NCBI RefSeq assembly: GCF_014358015.1
Contig: NZ_JACONV010000019.1
Location: forward strand, 20,186-84,185
From: Pseudomonas triticifolii
GTDB taxonomy: Bacteria; Pseudomonadota; Gammaproteobacteria; Pseudomonadales; Pseudomonadaceae
Direction of reading: 5' to 3'
DNA length: 64,000 nucleotides
The notes below the pieces were generated by a model. The model saw nothing but the letters and a program-made list of their open reading frames with translations, had not been told where the DNA came from and ran no database searches. A program made the translations under genes and the position numbers. How positions within the stretch are numbered: position 1 is the stretch's first letter; every line of letters begins with the position of its first letter. This document shows, one piece after another, positions 1-8,773 of this stretch.

Positions 1-1327
1 TGTAAGCATCGATGAAGTCGTCGCTGAATACGCCGCCCTTGGTCAGGAACGCGCGGCCCTTGTCCAGCTCTTCCAGGGCTTCTTTCAGGCTGCCGCAAAC
101 TTGTGGGATCTCTTTGGCCTCTTCAGGCGGCAGGTCATACAGGTTCTTGTCAGCTGCGTCGCCAGGGTGGATCTTGTTCTGGATGCCGTCCAGGCCAGCC
201 ATCAACAGTGCAGCGAACGCCAGGTACGGGTTGGCTGCCGGGTCCGGGAAACGTGCTTCGATACGACGGCCACGTGGGCTGGAGACGTAAGGAATACGGA
301 TGGAAGCGGAGCGGTTACGTGCCGAGTAGGCCAGCATGACCGGTGCTTCGAAACCTGGGACCAGACGCTTGTAGGAGTTGGTCGACGGGTTGGTGAAGCC
401 GTTCAGTGCCTTACCGTGCTTGATGATACCGCCGATGAAGAACAGGGCAGTGTCGGACAGGCCGGCATAGCCTTCGCCTGCGAAGGTGTTCTTGCCATCT
501 TTGGCGATGGACATGTGGACGTGCATACCCGAACCGTTGTCGCCATACAGAGGCTTCGGCATGAAGGTAGCGGTACGGCCATAGGCATCGGCAACGTTGT
601 GTACGCAGTATTTCAGGGTCTGAACTTCGTCAGCCTTCTTGACCAGCGTGTTGAACTTCACGCCGATTTCGTTCTGGCCAGCGGTGGCAACTTCGTGGTG
701 GTGAACTTCCACGATCTGGCCCATTTCTTCCAGGGCGTTGCACATTGCGGTACGGATTTCGTGGTCGTGGTCGACCGGTGGAACCGGGAAGTAACCACCC
801 TTGACGCCAGGACGGTGGCCTTTGTTGCCGCCTTCGATGTCGCCGTCGGTCATCCAGGAAGCCTGTTCAGAGAAAATCTTGAACATGGAACCGGAGATGT
901 CGGACTTGAATTTCACTTCGTCGAAGACGAAGAACTCTGGCTCAGGACCTACGAATACGGTGTCACCGATACCGGTGGACTTCAGGTATTCCTCTGCACG
1001 GTGAGCGATGGCGCGCGGGTCGCGATCGTAGCCCTGCATGGTCGAAGGTTCGATGATGTCGCAGACCAGGATGATGGTCGGCTCTTCGGTGAACGGGTCC
1101 AGAACGGCGGTTTCGTCGTCCGGCAGCAGGATCATGTCGGAGGCTTCGATACCTTTCCAGCCAGCAATGGAGGAACCGTCGAACATTTTGCCGACTTCAA
1201 AGAAGTCATCTTCCAGCGCATCGCGCGCAGGCATCGTGACGTGCTGCTGCTTGCCCTTGGTGTCTGTGAAGCGCAGATCAATCCACTTAACGTCATGATC
1301 TTTGATGAGTTGAACCGACTTCGACAT
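1..1327 (-). CDS. glnA: Glutamine synthetase type I (3' end beyond window)
   Basis: Catalyses ATP-dependent amidation of glutamate to glutamine, the main ammonium-assimilation step, as a cytosolic dodecamer. The start is at 1327-1325, preceded on the minus strand by a good GGAGGACACC-type ribosome site. The translation begins MSKSVQLIKDHDVKWIDLRF and contains the GSI landmarks: MFDGSSIAGW, VGPEPEFFVFDEV, NGSGMHVHMS and the arginine-rich NRSASIRIPY. About 442 codons are visible, ending at ...FSDDFIDAYI; the last roughly 25 residues, including the adenylylation tyrosine region, lie outside the window. It is transcribed away from thiI. The upstream region holds a sigma54-type promoter and NtrC-like sites, as expected for nitrogen-controlled glnA. 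The identity is very secure. Confidence 0.97.
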   Translation of the reverse strand, partial: MSKSVQLIKDHDVKWIDLRFTDTKGKQQHVTMPARDALEDDFFEVGKMFDGSSIAGWKGIEASDMILLPDDETAVLDPFTEEPTIILVCDIIEPSTMQGYDRDPRAIAHRAEEYLKSTGIGDTVFVGPEPEFFVFDEVKFKSDISGSMFKIFSEQASWMTDGDIEGGNKGHRPGVKGGYFPVPPVDHDHEIRTAMCNALEEMGQIVEVHHHEVATAGQNEIGVKFNTLVKKADEVQTLKYCVHNVADAYGRTATFMPKPLYGDNGSGMHVHMSIAKDGKNTFAGEGYAGLSDTALFFIGGIIKHGKALNGFTNPSTNSYKRLVPGFEAPVMLAYSARNRSASIRIPYVSSPRGRRIEARFPDPAANPYLAFAALLMAGLDGIQNKIHPGDAADKNLYDLPPEEAKEIPQVCGSLKEALEELDKGRAFLTKGGVFSDDFIDAY

Positions 1328-1429
1328 GGTGTCCTCCGGGTGGCTAGGGACCGCCTTATGGTTTTGGGCCCCTTAAATTTGGGTGATGCCGGCGCGAATA
1401 CTCTGCCAAGGCAACCTGCCTCACAAGGG

Positions 1430-1445
1430 AGCAATTTGCATGCCA
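1430..1445 (-). promoter_or_regulatory. Sigma54-type (-24/-12) promoter for glnA
   Basis: Read on the minus strand the site is TGGCATGCAAATTGCT. It has the invariant GG (-24) and GC (-12) separated by exactly ten bases, matching the RpoN consensus TGGCAC-N5-TTGCW. It lies about 105 bp upstream of the glnA start, giving a leader of roughly 90 nt. Upstream NtrC-like sites agree with RpoN/NtrC control. The match was found by eye. Confidence 0.72.
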
Positions 1446-1518
1446 GTGCCCTGTGTTGGGTTTTTTGCCTCAAACAGGGGCTTTCAGGGCGTGAAAAAAG
1501 GTTTATCGCGGAAAATGC

Positions 1519-1564
1519 GCACCGTTATAGCGCTACGAAATAGTGCGGCGACTCTTTTTGGTGC
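1519..1564 (-). promoter_or_regulatory. Two NtrC-like enhancer sites upstream of glnA
   Basis: Two dyads resemble the NtrC consensus GCACY-N5-RGTGC: GCACC-N5-AGCGC at 1519-1533 (one mismatch) and GACTC-N5-GGTGC at 1550-1564 (two mismatches). They are 31 bp apart, about three helical turns, and about 100-130 bp upstream of the predicted RpoN start site. That is the usual arrangement for cooperative NtrC enhancers. The rest of the 334-bp glnA-thiI spacer shows no gene. Confidence 0.5.
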
Positions 1565-1613
1565 ATTCAAGATTGGCTGTACGATAACTGGTTAAACCTT
1601 GAGCAATTTCCGC

Positions 1614-1619
1614 TATAAT
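1614..1619 (+). promoter_or_regulatory. Perfect -10 box (TATAAT) for thiI
   Basis: A consensus TATAAT lies 42 bp before the thiI start codon. The hexamer at 17 bp spacing upstream is GTTAAA (1591-1596), a poor -35 box. This is a plausible sigma70 promoter based mainly on the -10 element. Confidence 0.5.
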
Positions 1620-1661
1620 CCGCGCCCCCCTTTTTTGGTCGGCACCTCACGCACCGTTTCC

Positions 1662-3116
1662 ATGAAACTAATCGTTAAAGTTTTCCCAGAAATCACCATC
1701 AAAAGCCCGCCGGTGCGCAAGAAGTTTATCCGGCAACTGGGCAAGAACATTCGTACCGTGCTCCGGGAACTGGACGCGGACATTGTGGTGGGTGGCGTAT
1801 GGGACAACCTTGAGGTGGAGACCCGGCTGACCGACCCCAAAGTGCTGCAGGCCATTACCGAGCGCCTGAGCTGCATGCCGGGCATCGCCAACTTCCTGCA
1901 GGTGGCCGAGTACCCGCTGGGCGACCTGGATGACATCGTTGCCAAATGCAAAACGCACTACGCCGACTTGCTGCCGGGCAAGATGTTTGCAGTGCGCTGC
2001 AGGCGTGCCGGGCGACACGATTTCAGCTCCATGGATGTCGAGAAATACGTCGGCAGTCAGTTGCGTCAGCAGTGCGGTGCGGCCGGAATCGAGCTGAAAA
2101 AGCCCGATCTGGTGGTCAGAATGGAAATTCGCGACCAACGGTTGTTTGTCGTGCATGACCAGCATAAAGGCCTTGGCGGCTATCCGCTCGGCGCGCTGGA
2201 GCAGACCCTGGTATTGATGTCCGGCGGTTTCGATTCCACCGTTGCGGCCTACCAGATCATGCGCCGCGGGCTTATGGCGCACTTCTGCTTCTTCAATCTG
2301 GGCGGTCGTGCCCACGAACTGGGCGTGATGGAAGTCGCTCATTTTATCTGGAAGAAGTACGGCAGCTCCCAGCGCGTGCTGTTTGTGAGCGTGCCTTTCG
2401 AGGAAGTTCTCGGAGAAATTCTGCAGAAAGTCGATAACAGTCATATGGGTGTAGTTTTGAAGCGTATGATGTTACGCGCCGCTTCATCCGTGGCGGATCG
2501 TCTGGAGATCGATGTGCTGGTAACCGGCGAGGCGATCTCACAGGTGTCCAGCCAGACGTTGCCCAACCTGTCGCTGATCGATTCGGCGACCGACAAGCTG
2601 GTGTTGCGGCCACTGGTTGCCAGCCACAAACAGGACATCGTGGACCTGGCGACTGAAATCGGCACTGCCGACTTCGCCCGGCACATGCCTGAGTATTGCG
2701 GGGTGATCTCGGTCAACCCCAAGACCAACGCCAAGCGGAATCGCGTTGAGTACGAAGAAAAACAGTTCGACATGGCGATTCTCGAGCAGGCGCTCGAGCG
2801 CGCAAAGCTGGTTTCGATCGATCGGGTCATCGACGATCTGAGCCGCAATGTCGATATAGAAGAAGTCAGCCAGGCGCTGGCCGGTCAGGTCGTCATCGAC
2901 ATCCGTCACCCGGATGCCCAGGAAGACCAGCCGCTGCAGGTGCCGGGCATTGAAGTACAAACGCTGCCGTTCTATGCACTGAACAGCCGTTTCAAGGCAC
3001 TGGATAACACGCGCCAGTACCTGTTGTATTGCGACAAAGGCGTCATGAGTCGCCTGCATGCTCACCATTTGCTCAGTGAGGGGCATGCCAATGTGCGCGT
3101 TTATCGACCGAGCTAA
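1662..3116 (+). CDS. thiI: tRNA 4-thiouridine synthase / sulfur carrier enzyme ThiI
   Basis: ThiI adenylates tRNA U8 and transfers persulfide sulfur to form 4-thiouridine; in many gamma-proteobacteria it also supplies sulfur for the thiamine thiazole. The chosen start (MKLIVKVFPEITIKS) gives 484 aa, the usual Pseudomonas length; the open frame extends 21 codons further upstream without family similarity. Order: N-terminal ferredoxin-like and THUMP region (about residues 1-165), then the PP-loop pyrophosphatase motif SGGFDSTVAAY, then a C-terminal rhodanese domain with the persulfide-forming cysteine in YLLYCDKGVMS. The rhodanese domain means this is the long form. It stands alone between glnA and typA. 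Confidence 0.96.
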   Translation: MKLIVKVFPEITIKSPPVRKKFIRQLGKNIRTVLRELDADIVVGGVWDNLEVETRLTDPKVLQAITERLSCMPGIANFLQVAEYPLGDLDDIVAKCKTHYADLLPGKMFAVRCRRAGRHDFSSMDVEKYVGSQLRQQCGAAGIELKKPDLVVRMEIRDQRLFVVHDQHKGLGGYPLGALEQTLVLMSGGFDSTVAAYQIMRRGLMAHFCFFNLGGRAHELGVMEVAHFIWKKYGSSQRVLFVSVPFEEVLGEILQKVDNSHMGVVLKRMMLRAASSVADRLEIDVLVTGEAISQVSSQTLPNLSLIDSATDKLVLRPLVASHKQDIVDLATEIGTADFARHMPEYCGVISVNPKTNAKRNRVEYEEKQFDMAILEQALERAKLVSIDRVIDDLSRNVDIEEVSQALAGQVVIDIRHPDAQEDQPLQVPGIEVQTLPFYALNSRFKALDNTRQYLLYCDKGVMSRLHAHHLLSEGHANVRVYRPS

Positions 3117-3172
3117 GTGCCCGGGGCTGTTTGCCTGTGGCTTGCGTCACCGGCCCCCCGACACCAGTCGCC

Positions 3173-3189
3173 AAGCCGTAACGGCTTTT
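3173..3189 (+). terminator. Short stem-loop after thiI
   Basis: AAGCCG-TAA-CGGCTT followed by TTG forms a 6-bp stem 57 bp after the thiI stop. The T-run is short, so termination is only possible, not demonstrated. Confidence 0.3.
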
Positions 3190-3259
3190 GCCGACTAGTA
3201 ACTGTTAATCGCCGGCGTTAAACCGTCAGCAGACCGAATCCTCTGATCGAGATACACAA

Positions 3260-5080
3260 GTGATCGAAAATCTACGCAACATCGCCATCATCGCCCACGT
3301 TGACCATGGTAAGACCACCCTGGTAGACAAACTCCTGCGTCAATCCGGCACTCTGGAGCGCAACGAGCTCAACGACGAGCGCGTGATGGACTCCAACGAC
3401 CAGGAAAAAGAGCGTGGTATTACCATTCTCGCGAAAAACACCGCGATCAACTGGAACGGCTACCACATCAACATCGTGGACACCCCGGGCCACGCCGACT
3501 TCGGTGGTGAAGTAGAGCGCGTGATGTCGATGGTCGACTCCGTGCTGCTGCTGGTCGACGCTCAGGACGGCCCTATGCCGCAGACCCGTTTCGTGACCAA
3601 GAAGGCTTTCGAAGCCGGCCTGCGTCCAATCGTGGTCATCAACAAGGTTGACCGTCCAGGCGCGCGTCCGGACTGGGTTCTGGACCAGATCTTCGACCTG
3701 TTCGACAACCTGGGCGCTACCGAAGAGCAACTGGACTTCCAGGTCGTCTACGCCTCGGCCATCAACGGCATCGCAGGTCTGGACCACAACGAAATGGCCG
3801 AAGACATGACCCCGCTGTACCAAGCGGTCGTCGATCACGTGCCTGCGCCGAAAGTTGACCGTGACGGTCCTTTCCAGATGCAGATTTCGGCACTGGACTA
3901 CAACAGCTTCCTGGGCGTGATCGGTGTTGGCCGCATCGCTCGCGGTCGCGTCAAGCCGAACACCCCGGTTGTGGCGATCAGCGCTGACGGCAAGCGTCGC
4001 AACGGTCGTATCCTCAAGCTGATGGGTCACCACGGTCTGCACCGCATCGACGTCGAAGAAGCAGCTGCCGGCGACATCGTCTGCATCAGCGGCTTCGAAG
4101 AGCTGTTCATCTCCGACACCCTGTGCGACCCGACCGTCGTTGAAGCGATGAAGCCGCTGACCGTTGACGAGCCAACCGTTTCCATGACCTTCCAGGTCAA
4201 CGACTCGCCATTCTGCGGTAAAGAAGGCAAGTTCGTGACGTCCCGTAACATCAAGGACCGTCTGGACAAGGAGCTGCTGTACAACGTTGCACTGCGCGTT
4301 GAAGAAGGCGACTCGGCTGACAAGTTCAAAGTATCCGGCCGTGGTGAGCTGCACCTCTCGGTACTGATCGAAACCATGCGTCGCGAAGGCTTCGAGCTGG
4401 CCCTGGGCCGTCCTGAAGTGATCATTCGTGAAGTCGACGGCGTCAAGCAAGAACCGTACGAAAACGTGACCATCGACATCCCTGAAGAATCGCAGGGCAA
4501 GGTCATGGAAGAGATGGGTCTGCGTAAAGGCGACCTGAGCAACATGGTGCCGGATGGCAAAGGCCGTGTGCGTCTGGAATACAACATCCCTGCTCGTGGT
4601 CTGATCGGTTTCCGTAACCAGTTCCTGACCCTGACCAACGGTGCTGGCATCCTGACCTCGATCTTCGATCGCTACGACACCGTGAAGTCGGGCCACATGT
4701 CCGGCCGTCAGAACGGCGTTCTGGTTTCGGTTGAAACCGGCAAGGCTTTGACCTACTCCCTGGAAACCCTGCAGGCGCGTGGCAAGCTGTTCGTTGAACA
4801 CGGTCAGGAAATCTACAACGGCCAGATCGTTGGTCAGAACAGCCGTGACAACGACCTGGGCGTCAACCCTACCAAGGGCAAGAAGCTCGACAACATGCGT
4901 GCTTCGGGTAAAGACGAGACCATCGCTCTGGTTCCACCGGTCAAGTTCACCCTGGAACAGGCTCTGGAATACATCCAGGAAGACGAGCTGTGCGAAGTGA
5001 CGCCGAAGTCCATCCGTCTTCGCAAGAAGATCCTGGACGAAAGCGAGCGTACCCGCGCTGCCAAGAAAGCCAAGGCTTGA
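3260..5080 (+). CDS. typA: Ribosome-associated translational GTPase TypA/BipA
   Basis: TypA/BipA is an EF-G/LepA-like GTPase that binds 70S ribosomes and helps 50S assembly and stress or cold responses. The 606-aa length is standard. It starts with GTG at 3260 (MIENLRNIAIIAHVDHGKTTLVDKLL). G1 is AHVDHGKTT; the switch-I region has RGITILAKNTA; G3 is DTPGHADFGGEVERV; G4 is NKVDRPGAR. The beta-barrel domain and two alpha/beta domains follow, then the BipA-specific C-terminal domain (RGKLFVEHGQEIYNGQIVGQ), which separates it from LepA and EF-G. It is monocistronic and ends just before a strong terminator. Confidence 0.97.
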   Translation: MIENLRNIAIIAHVDHGKTTLVDKLLRQSGTLERNELNDERVMDSNDQEKERGITILAKNTAINWNGYHINIVDTPGHADFGGEVERVMSMVDSVLLLVDAQDGPMPQTRFVTKKAFEAGLRPIVVINKVDRPGARPDWVLDQIFDLFDNLGATEEQLDFQVVYASAINGIAGLDHNEMAEDMTPLYQAVVDHVPAPKVDRDGPFQMQISALDYNSFLGVIGVGRIARGRVKPNTPVVAISADGKRRNGRILKLMGHHGLHRIDVEEAAAGDIVCISGFEELFISDTLCDPTVVEAMKPLTVDEPTVSMTFQVNDSPFCGKEGKFVTSRNIKDRLDKELLYNVALRVEEGDSADKFKVSGRGELHLSVLIETMRREGFELALGRPEVIIREVDGVKQEPYENVTIDIPEESQGKVMEEMGLRKGDLSNMVPDGKGRVRLEYNIPARGLIGFRNQFLTLTNGAGILTSIFDRYDTVKSGHMSGRQNGVLVSVETGKALTYSLETLQARGKLFVEHGQEIYNGQIVGQNSRDNDLGVNPTKGKKLDNMRASGKDETIALVPPVKFTLEQALEYIQEDELCEVTPKSIRLRKKILDESERTRAAKKAKA

Positions 5081-5102
5081 TACTTAGCCCTCGCTGAATG
5101 AA

Positions 5103-5136
5103 AACGCCCCCGGTCGAAAGGCCGGGGGCGTTTTTG
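5103..5136 (+). terminator. Rho-independent terminator of typA
   Basis: A GC-rich hairpin (ACGCCCCCGG ... CCGGGGGCGT with a TCGAAAGG-type loop) is followed directly by TTTTTGTTTG, 22 bp after the typA stop. Confidence 0.93.
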
Positions 5137-5225
5137 TTTGTGTGGCTTTTATAAAGGCTTGATCGTGCTGACGTTCATTGCGCGTGCATGCTGCCGGGGC
5201 GCTCCGCGCCCCTTCAGCCGATCAA

Positions 5226-5681
5226 TCAGAACTTGGGGACAGGCGCGCTGGTGGCGTTCTTCAGCGAGCCGCTTTCAGGGCGTACGACGGCTTTTGGCTT
5301 GTAGGCGCAATAGCCAGGGCGTGGGCCGATCTTGGGATGGTTGCGGCACGTGTCCGGGCGCTTCTCATAGATCGTGCACAGACGGCTCTTGCGATCCAGG
5401 TACAGGCAGTCGTTATTGCTCATGCGCTGCAAGGTGAAGATCTCGGACTTCTGGTTGTAGCGCTCGACGATCCCTTCCTTCTGCAACCGCTTGGCGATGT
5501 TCTTCGCAGGCTCACCGCGCTCGAAGTCATCGACGATGCCGATGCGGATCAGGTCCTTGATCTTCACTTCGACCGGCAGCGTGCAGCAGCTGGAGACACA
5601 GCCTCCACACATGTGGCTGGAGTACTTGGCCCAGGTATCGATGCGATCGAGTTCTGCGGCGGCGATCAAGGTGGGTTTCAT
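5226..5681 (-). CDS. YkgJ/YcgN-type cysteine-cluster protein
   Basis: This 151-aa cytosolic protein belongs to the CxxCxxxCC zinc/iron-chelating family (YkgJ-like). Cysteines are grouped as CGGCVSSCC (residues about 25-33), CLYL, CTIYEKRPDTCRNHP and a final YCAYKP, the usual pattern of the family; the metal and biological role are unknown. It is convergent with typA across a terminator. A single gene with no operon partner. The family call is good; no specific function can be given. Confidence 0.85.
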   Translation of the reverse strand: MKPTLIAAAELDRIDTWAKYSSHMCGGCVSSCCTLPVEVKIKDLIRIGIVDDFERGEPAKNIAKRLQKEGIVERYNQKSEIFTLQRMSNNDCLYLDRKSRLCTIYEKRPDTCRNHPKIGPRPGYCAYKPKAVVRPESGSLKNATSAPVPKF

Positions 5682-5800
5682 TTGAGTTCAGACTTCCGGG
5701 TGAATCGGGCGCGCGATCATACCGGGCTCGAAGGTTTTTCAGTAAGTAAAAATTGTCGAGGCGACTGTCGGTCGTGCAGATATGTCTCACGGGTGGCAAT

Positions 5801-6325
5801 CCCGGTGGGAGTGAGCTTGCTCACGAAGAGGCCGGCACATCCGCTGAAACAGGGTCGTTTGAACCATGGCTTTCGCGGACAAGTCCGCTCCCACGGAGTG
5901 TGCAGTTCACATCCCGGTGGGAGTGAGCTTGCTCACGAAGAGGCCGGCACATCCGCTGAAGCAGGGGCGTTTGAACGATGGCTTTCGCGGACAAGTCCGC
6001 TCCCACGGAGTGATCTGCACCCCAAAAGTTGGACACCCATCTGACTTCTTGGGGGCAGATCAGAGTGAAAACCGGTCCCGTCAGCCAGTGGGAGCGGACT
6101 TGTCCGCGAAGGCGTCAGTACATTCAGCCAAAGTGTGGAGCCTGAAACTCAGTCTTCGCGGACAAGTCCGCTCCCACGGAGTGCGCAGTTCACATCCCGG
6201 TGGGAGTGAGCCTGCTCACGAAGAGGCCGGTACATCCGCTGAAACAGGGGCGGCTGAACCATGGCTTTCGCGGACAAGTCCGCTCCCGCGGAGTGAGCAG
6301 TTCAATGCCCCGTGGGAGGCGGCTT
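5801..6325. repeat. REP cluster (BIME-like) with roughly 112-bp tandem units
   Basis: The 647-bp spacer between the cysteine-cluster gene and mrcA holds no gene but at least eight 23-bp REP palindromes of the Pseudomonas GTGGGAGCGGACTTGTCCGC type. Outward-reading and inward-reading copies alternate: 5805-5827, 5872-5894, 5917-5939, 5984-6006, 6088-6110, 6155-6177, 6200-6222 and 6267-6289. A composite unit of about 112 bp beginning CCCGGTGGGAGT recurs at 5801, 5913 and 6196. Between the second and third units a 52-bp mini-element is inserted. Such arrays often sit at convergent gene ends, here 3' of both flanking minus/plus genes' transcripts. Confidence 0.9.
6011..6062 (+). mobile_element. 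52-bp IS3-like mini-element (MITE), copy 1
   Basis: A 52-bp palindromic element begins TGATCTGCACCCCAAAAGTT and ends GGGGGCAGATCA, so the first 20 bases at each end form imperfect inverted repeats. It has the 5'-TG...CA-3' termini of IS3-family elements. It is flanked by a 3-bp direct repeat GAG (6008-6010 and 6063-6065), as expected for IS3-type target duplication. Removing the element plus one GAG restores a REP-flank sequence like that of neighbouring units. A second copy, 49/52 identical in inverted orientation, lies at 28451-28502. It has no coding capacity and must be mobilised in trans. Confidence 0.72.
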
Positions 6326-6328
6326 GCC

Positions 6329-8773
6329 TCAGAACAAGTCGATCGGTGCCGACTCATCCGCTGGCAGCGGGCTGCCCGGCGCGCTGCCGCCGCCCAGTTC
6401 GTTGACGCTCGGCGGCGTGTCTTCGCTCTTGAACAGTTCGAAGAACGCATTTGGTGTACTCGGCGTTGCCGCGCGGCCGCTGACCGGGTCGACGCGCAAG
6501 CTGAGGATGCCATCCGGCTCTGCCTGCTGATGCGGCGGCTTGTCTTTCAGTGCGGCGCTCATGTAGTCCATCCAGATCGGCAGCGAGACCGTGCCGCCGA
6601 ACTCGTGACGTCCCAGGCTTTCCGGCTGATCGAAACCGCTCCACACCGTGGTCACGTAATCTGCGTTGTAGCCGGAGAACCACGCATCCTTGGATTCGTT
6701 GGTCGTACCGGTCTTGCCTGCAATGTCAGGTCGGTTCATGGACAGTGCGCGACGCCCTGTACCGCGCTTGATCACGTCCTGCAGCATGCTGTTCAGGATG
6801 AACGTCGTGCGGCTGTCGACGATTCGCTCGGCCACGGCGGGTGCCTGAGGTTCGGCAGGTGCGTTCGAGGCGTTGGTCGTCAGGTCGGGGCTGTCGTGTA
6901 CCGCAAAGGTCGACGTATCAGGCGCGGTCTTCACATCATGGGCCGGTACGCTGGGCGGGTTGGCCGCAAACAGGGTCTGGCCGTCGCGGTTCTCGATGGT
7001 CTGGATCAGGTAAGGGCTGACCTTGTAGCCGCCGTTGGCAAAGGCGCTCCAGCCCGTGGCGATTTCCATCGGGGTCAGCGTTGCGGTGCCCAGAGCCAGC
7101 GACAGGTTGCGCGGCAGGTCCTGCTTGGCGAAGCCGAAGCGGGTGATGTAGTCGATCGTGCTGTCCACGCCCAGTGCCTGCAGCAGGCGGATCGAAACCA
7201 GGTTGCGCGACTTGTACAGCGCTTCGCGCAGACGGATGGGGCCGAGGAACGTGTTGGTGTCGTTCTTCGGACGCCAGACCTTGTCCAGGTATTCATCGAC
7301 GAACACGATAGGCGCGTCGTTCACCAGGCTCGACGCGGTGTAGCCGTTATCGAGTGCAGCACTATAAATGAATGGCTTGAAGCTCGAACCCGGCTGACGC
7401 TTGGCCTGCATGGCACGGTTGTAGTTGCTCTGCTCGAACGCGAAGCCGCCGACCAGTGCGCGAATGGCACCATTCTGCGGATCCAGTGACACCAGTGCGC
7501 TTTGCGCGACGGGAATTTGACTGAATTTGAGCGAGCCGTCGTCCTGGCGCAGCAGGCGAACCAGATCACCGACCTTGACTACATCGCCTGGCTGCTTCGG
7601 ATTGGCGCCCAGGCTGTTGGTGTTCAGGTACGGGCGCGCCCACTTCATGGTGCTCCAGTCGACCGTTTCTTCTTTCTCGCCATTGCGCGTCAGCACGCGC
7701 AAGCCGGCCTTGTCGACCTGGGTCACGATGGCAGGCTCAAGGCCGTTGATCGTGCGTTGCCTGGTCAGTTCCTGAGCCCAGTTGGCGCGGGTCATGCCGG
7801 GGAAGCGGCTTTCCGGGCCGCGGTAGCCGTGGCGCTGATCGTAGTCGATCAGGCCGCGCTGGACGGCCTTGTTGGCGTCTTCCTGCAGGCCGCTTGGAAC
7901 GGTCGTAGTAACGCGGAAACCCTCGGTGTAGGCGTCGCTGCCGTAACGACCGACCATTTCGGCGCGGGCCATTTCAGCGATATAAGGGGCGTTAACTTCA
8001 GGTGTCGGAACGTGATAGCTGGCGTTGAGTGGTTCGCTCAGAGCGGCCTGATAGGCAGTCTGGTCGATCTTGCCCAGACGGTACATGCGGCCCAGGATCC
8101 AGTCGCGGCGTTCCTTGGCGCGGGCCGGGTTGGCCAATGGGTTGAAACGTGACGGCGCCTTGGGTAAACCGGCAATCATGGCCATTTGCGCAAGACTTAC
8201 ATCGCGAATCGATTTGCCGTAGTAGACTTGCGCCGCCGCCTCGATGCCATAGGCCCGGTTGCCCAGATAGATCTTGTTCACGTACAGCTCAAGAATCTCG
8301 TCCTTGGTGAGTTGGCGCTCGATTTGCAAGGCGAGAAGAATCTCGGTGGTTTTGCGTGAAAAGCTTCTTTCGCTGGTCAGGAAAAAGTTTTTCGCGACCT
8401 GCATCGTGATGGTACTGCCGCCTGATTGAATGTGGCCGCTCTTCACCAGTTGTGTGGCGGCGCGCATCAGGCTGCTGGGATCGACGCCGTAGTGATTGGC
8501 GAAATTGTCGTCTTCGGCCGATAACAGTGCGTTGATGAAGTTGGGCGGGATCTCGGCGAAGCGAATAGGGGTGCGGCGCATCTCGCCAAACTCGGCGATC
8601 AGCTTGCCGTCGCTGCTGTAAACGCGCAGGGGAATTTGCAGTTGGATGCTTCGCAGCGCCTCAACGGATGGCAGAGTGGGACTCAGATAAAGGAACGCGC
8701 CACTCAGGCCGAGCAGCAGCGAGCAGAATACCGCGACGAGAGACCACCAGAAAAACTTCAGCAGGCGTATCAA
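6329..8773 (-). CDS. mrcA: Penicillin-binding protein 1A (bifunctional class A PBP)
   Basis: PBP1a polymerises lipid II into glycan strands and cross-links peptides in the periplasm. The 814-aa length is normal for Pseudomonas. An N-terminal membrane anchor (FFWWSLVAVFCSLLLGLSGAFLYL) is followed by the GT51 domain with the catalytic EDDNFANHYG motif and the QVAKNFFLTSERSFSRKTTEILLA motif. The transpeptidase domain shows SSFK (nucleophile serine), SRN and KTGTTNE. The OB-like insert expected in PBP1a lies between them. It is divergent from pilM, the standard Pseudomonas arrangement (ponA-pilMNOPQ). The C-terminus (ADESAPIDLF) reaches the REP array. Confidence 0.97.
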   Translation of the reverse strand: MIRLLKFFWWSLVAVFCSLLLGLSGAFLYLSPTLPSVEALRSIQLQIPLRVYSSDGKLIAEFGEMRRTPIRFAEIPPNFINALLSAEDDNFANHYGVDPSSLMRAATQLVKSGHIQSGGSTITMQVAKNFFLTSERSFSRKTTEILLALQIERQLTKDEILELYVNKIYLGNRAYGIEAAAQVYYGKSIRDVSLAQMAMIAGLPKAPSRFNPLANPARAKERRDWILGRMYRLGKIDQTAYQAALSEPLNASYHVPTPEVNAPYIAEMARAEMVGRYGSDAYTEGFRVTTTVPSGLQEDANKAVQRGLIDYDQRHGYRGPESRFPGMTRANWAQELTRQRTINGLEPAIVTQVDKAGLRVLTRNGEKEETVDWSTMKWARPYLNTNSLGANPKQPGDVVKVGDLVRLLRQDDGSLKFSQIPVAQSALVSLDPQNGAIRALVGGFAFEQSNYNRAMQAKRQPGSSFKPFIYSAALDNGYTASSLVNDAPIVFVDEYLDKVWRPKNDTNTFLGPIRLREALYKSRNLVSIRLLQALGVDSTIDYITRFGFAKQDLPRNLSLALGTATLTPMEIATGWSAFANGGYKVSPYLIQTIENRDGQTLFAANPPSVPAHDVKTAPDTSTFAVHDSPDLTTNASNAPAEPQAPAVAERIVDSRTTFILNSMLQDVIKRGTGRRALSMNRPDIAGKTGTTNESKDAWFSGYNADYVTTVWSGFDQPESLGRHEFGGTVSLPIWMDYMSAALKDKPPHQQAEPDGILSLRVDPVSGRAATPSTPNAFFELFKSEDTPPSVNELGGGSAPGSPLPADESAPIDLF

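Noticed and set aside
101..1543. 480-aa open frame on the plus strand opposite glnA
   Set aside because: It is a shadow of the glnA codon pattern (GC-rich third positions); the minus-strand translation is an unmistakable glutamine synthetase.
3272..4801. 509-aa open frame antisense to typA
   Set aside because: Same codon-bias effect; no motif, no ribosome site, and it lies wholly within typA.
5801..6300. Possible CRISPR array
   Set aside because: Repeats are palindromic REP units in alternating orientation, with similar rather than unique spacers, and there are no cas genes.
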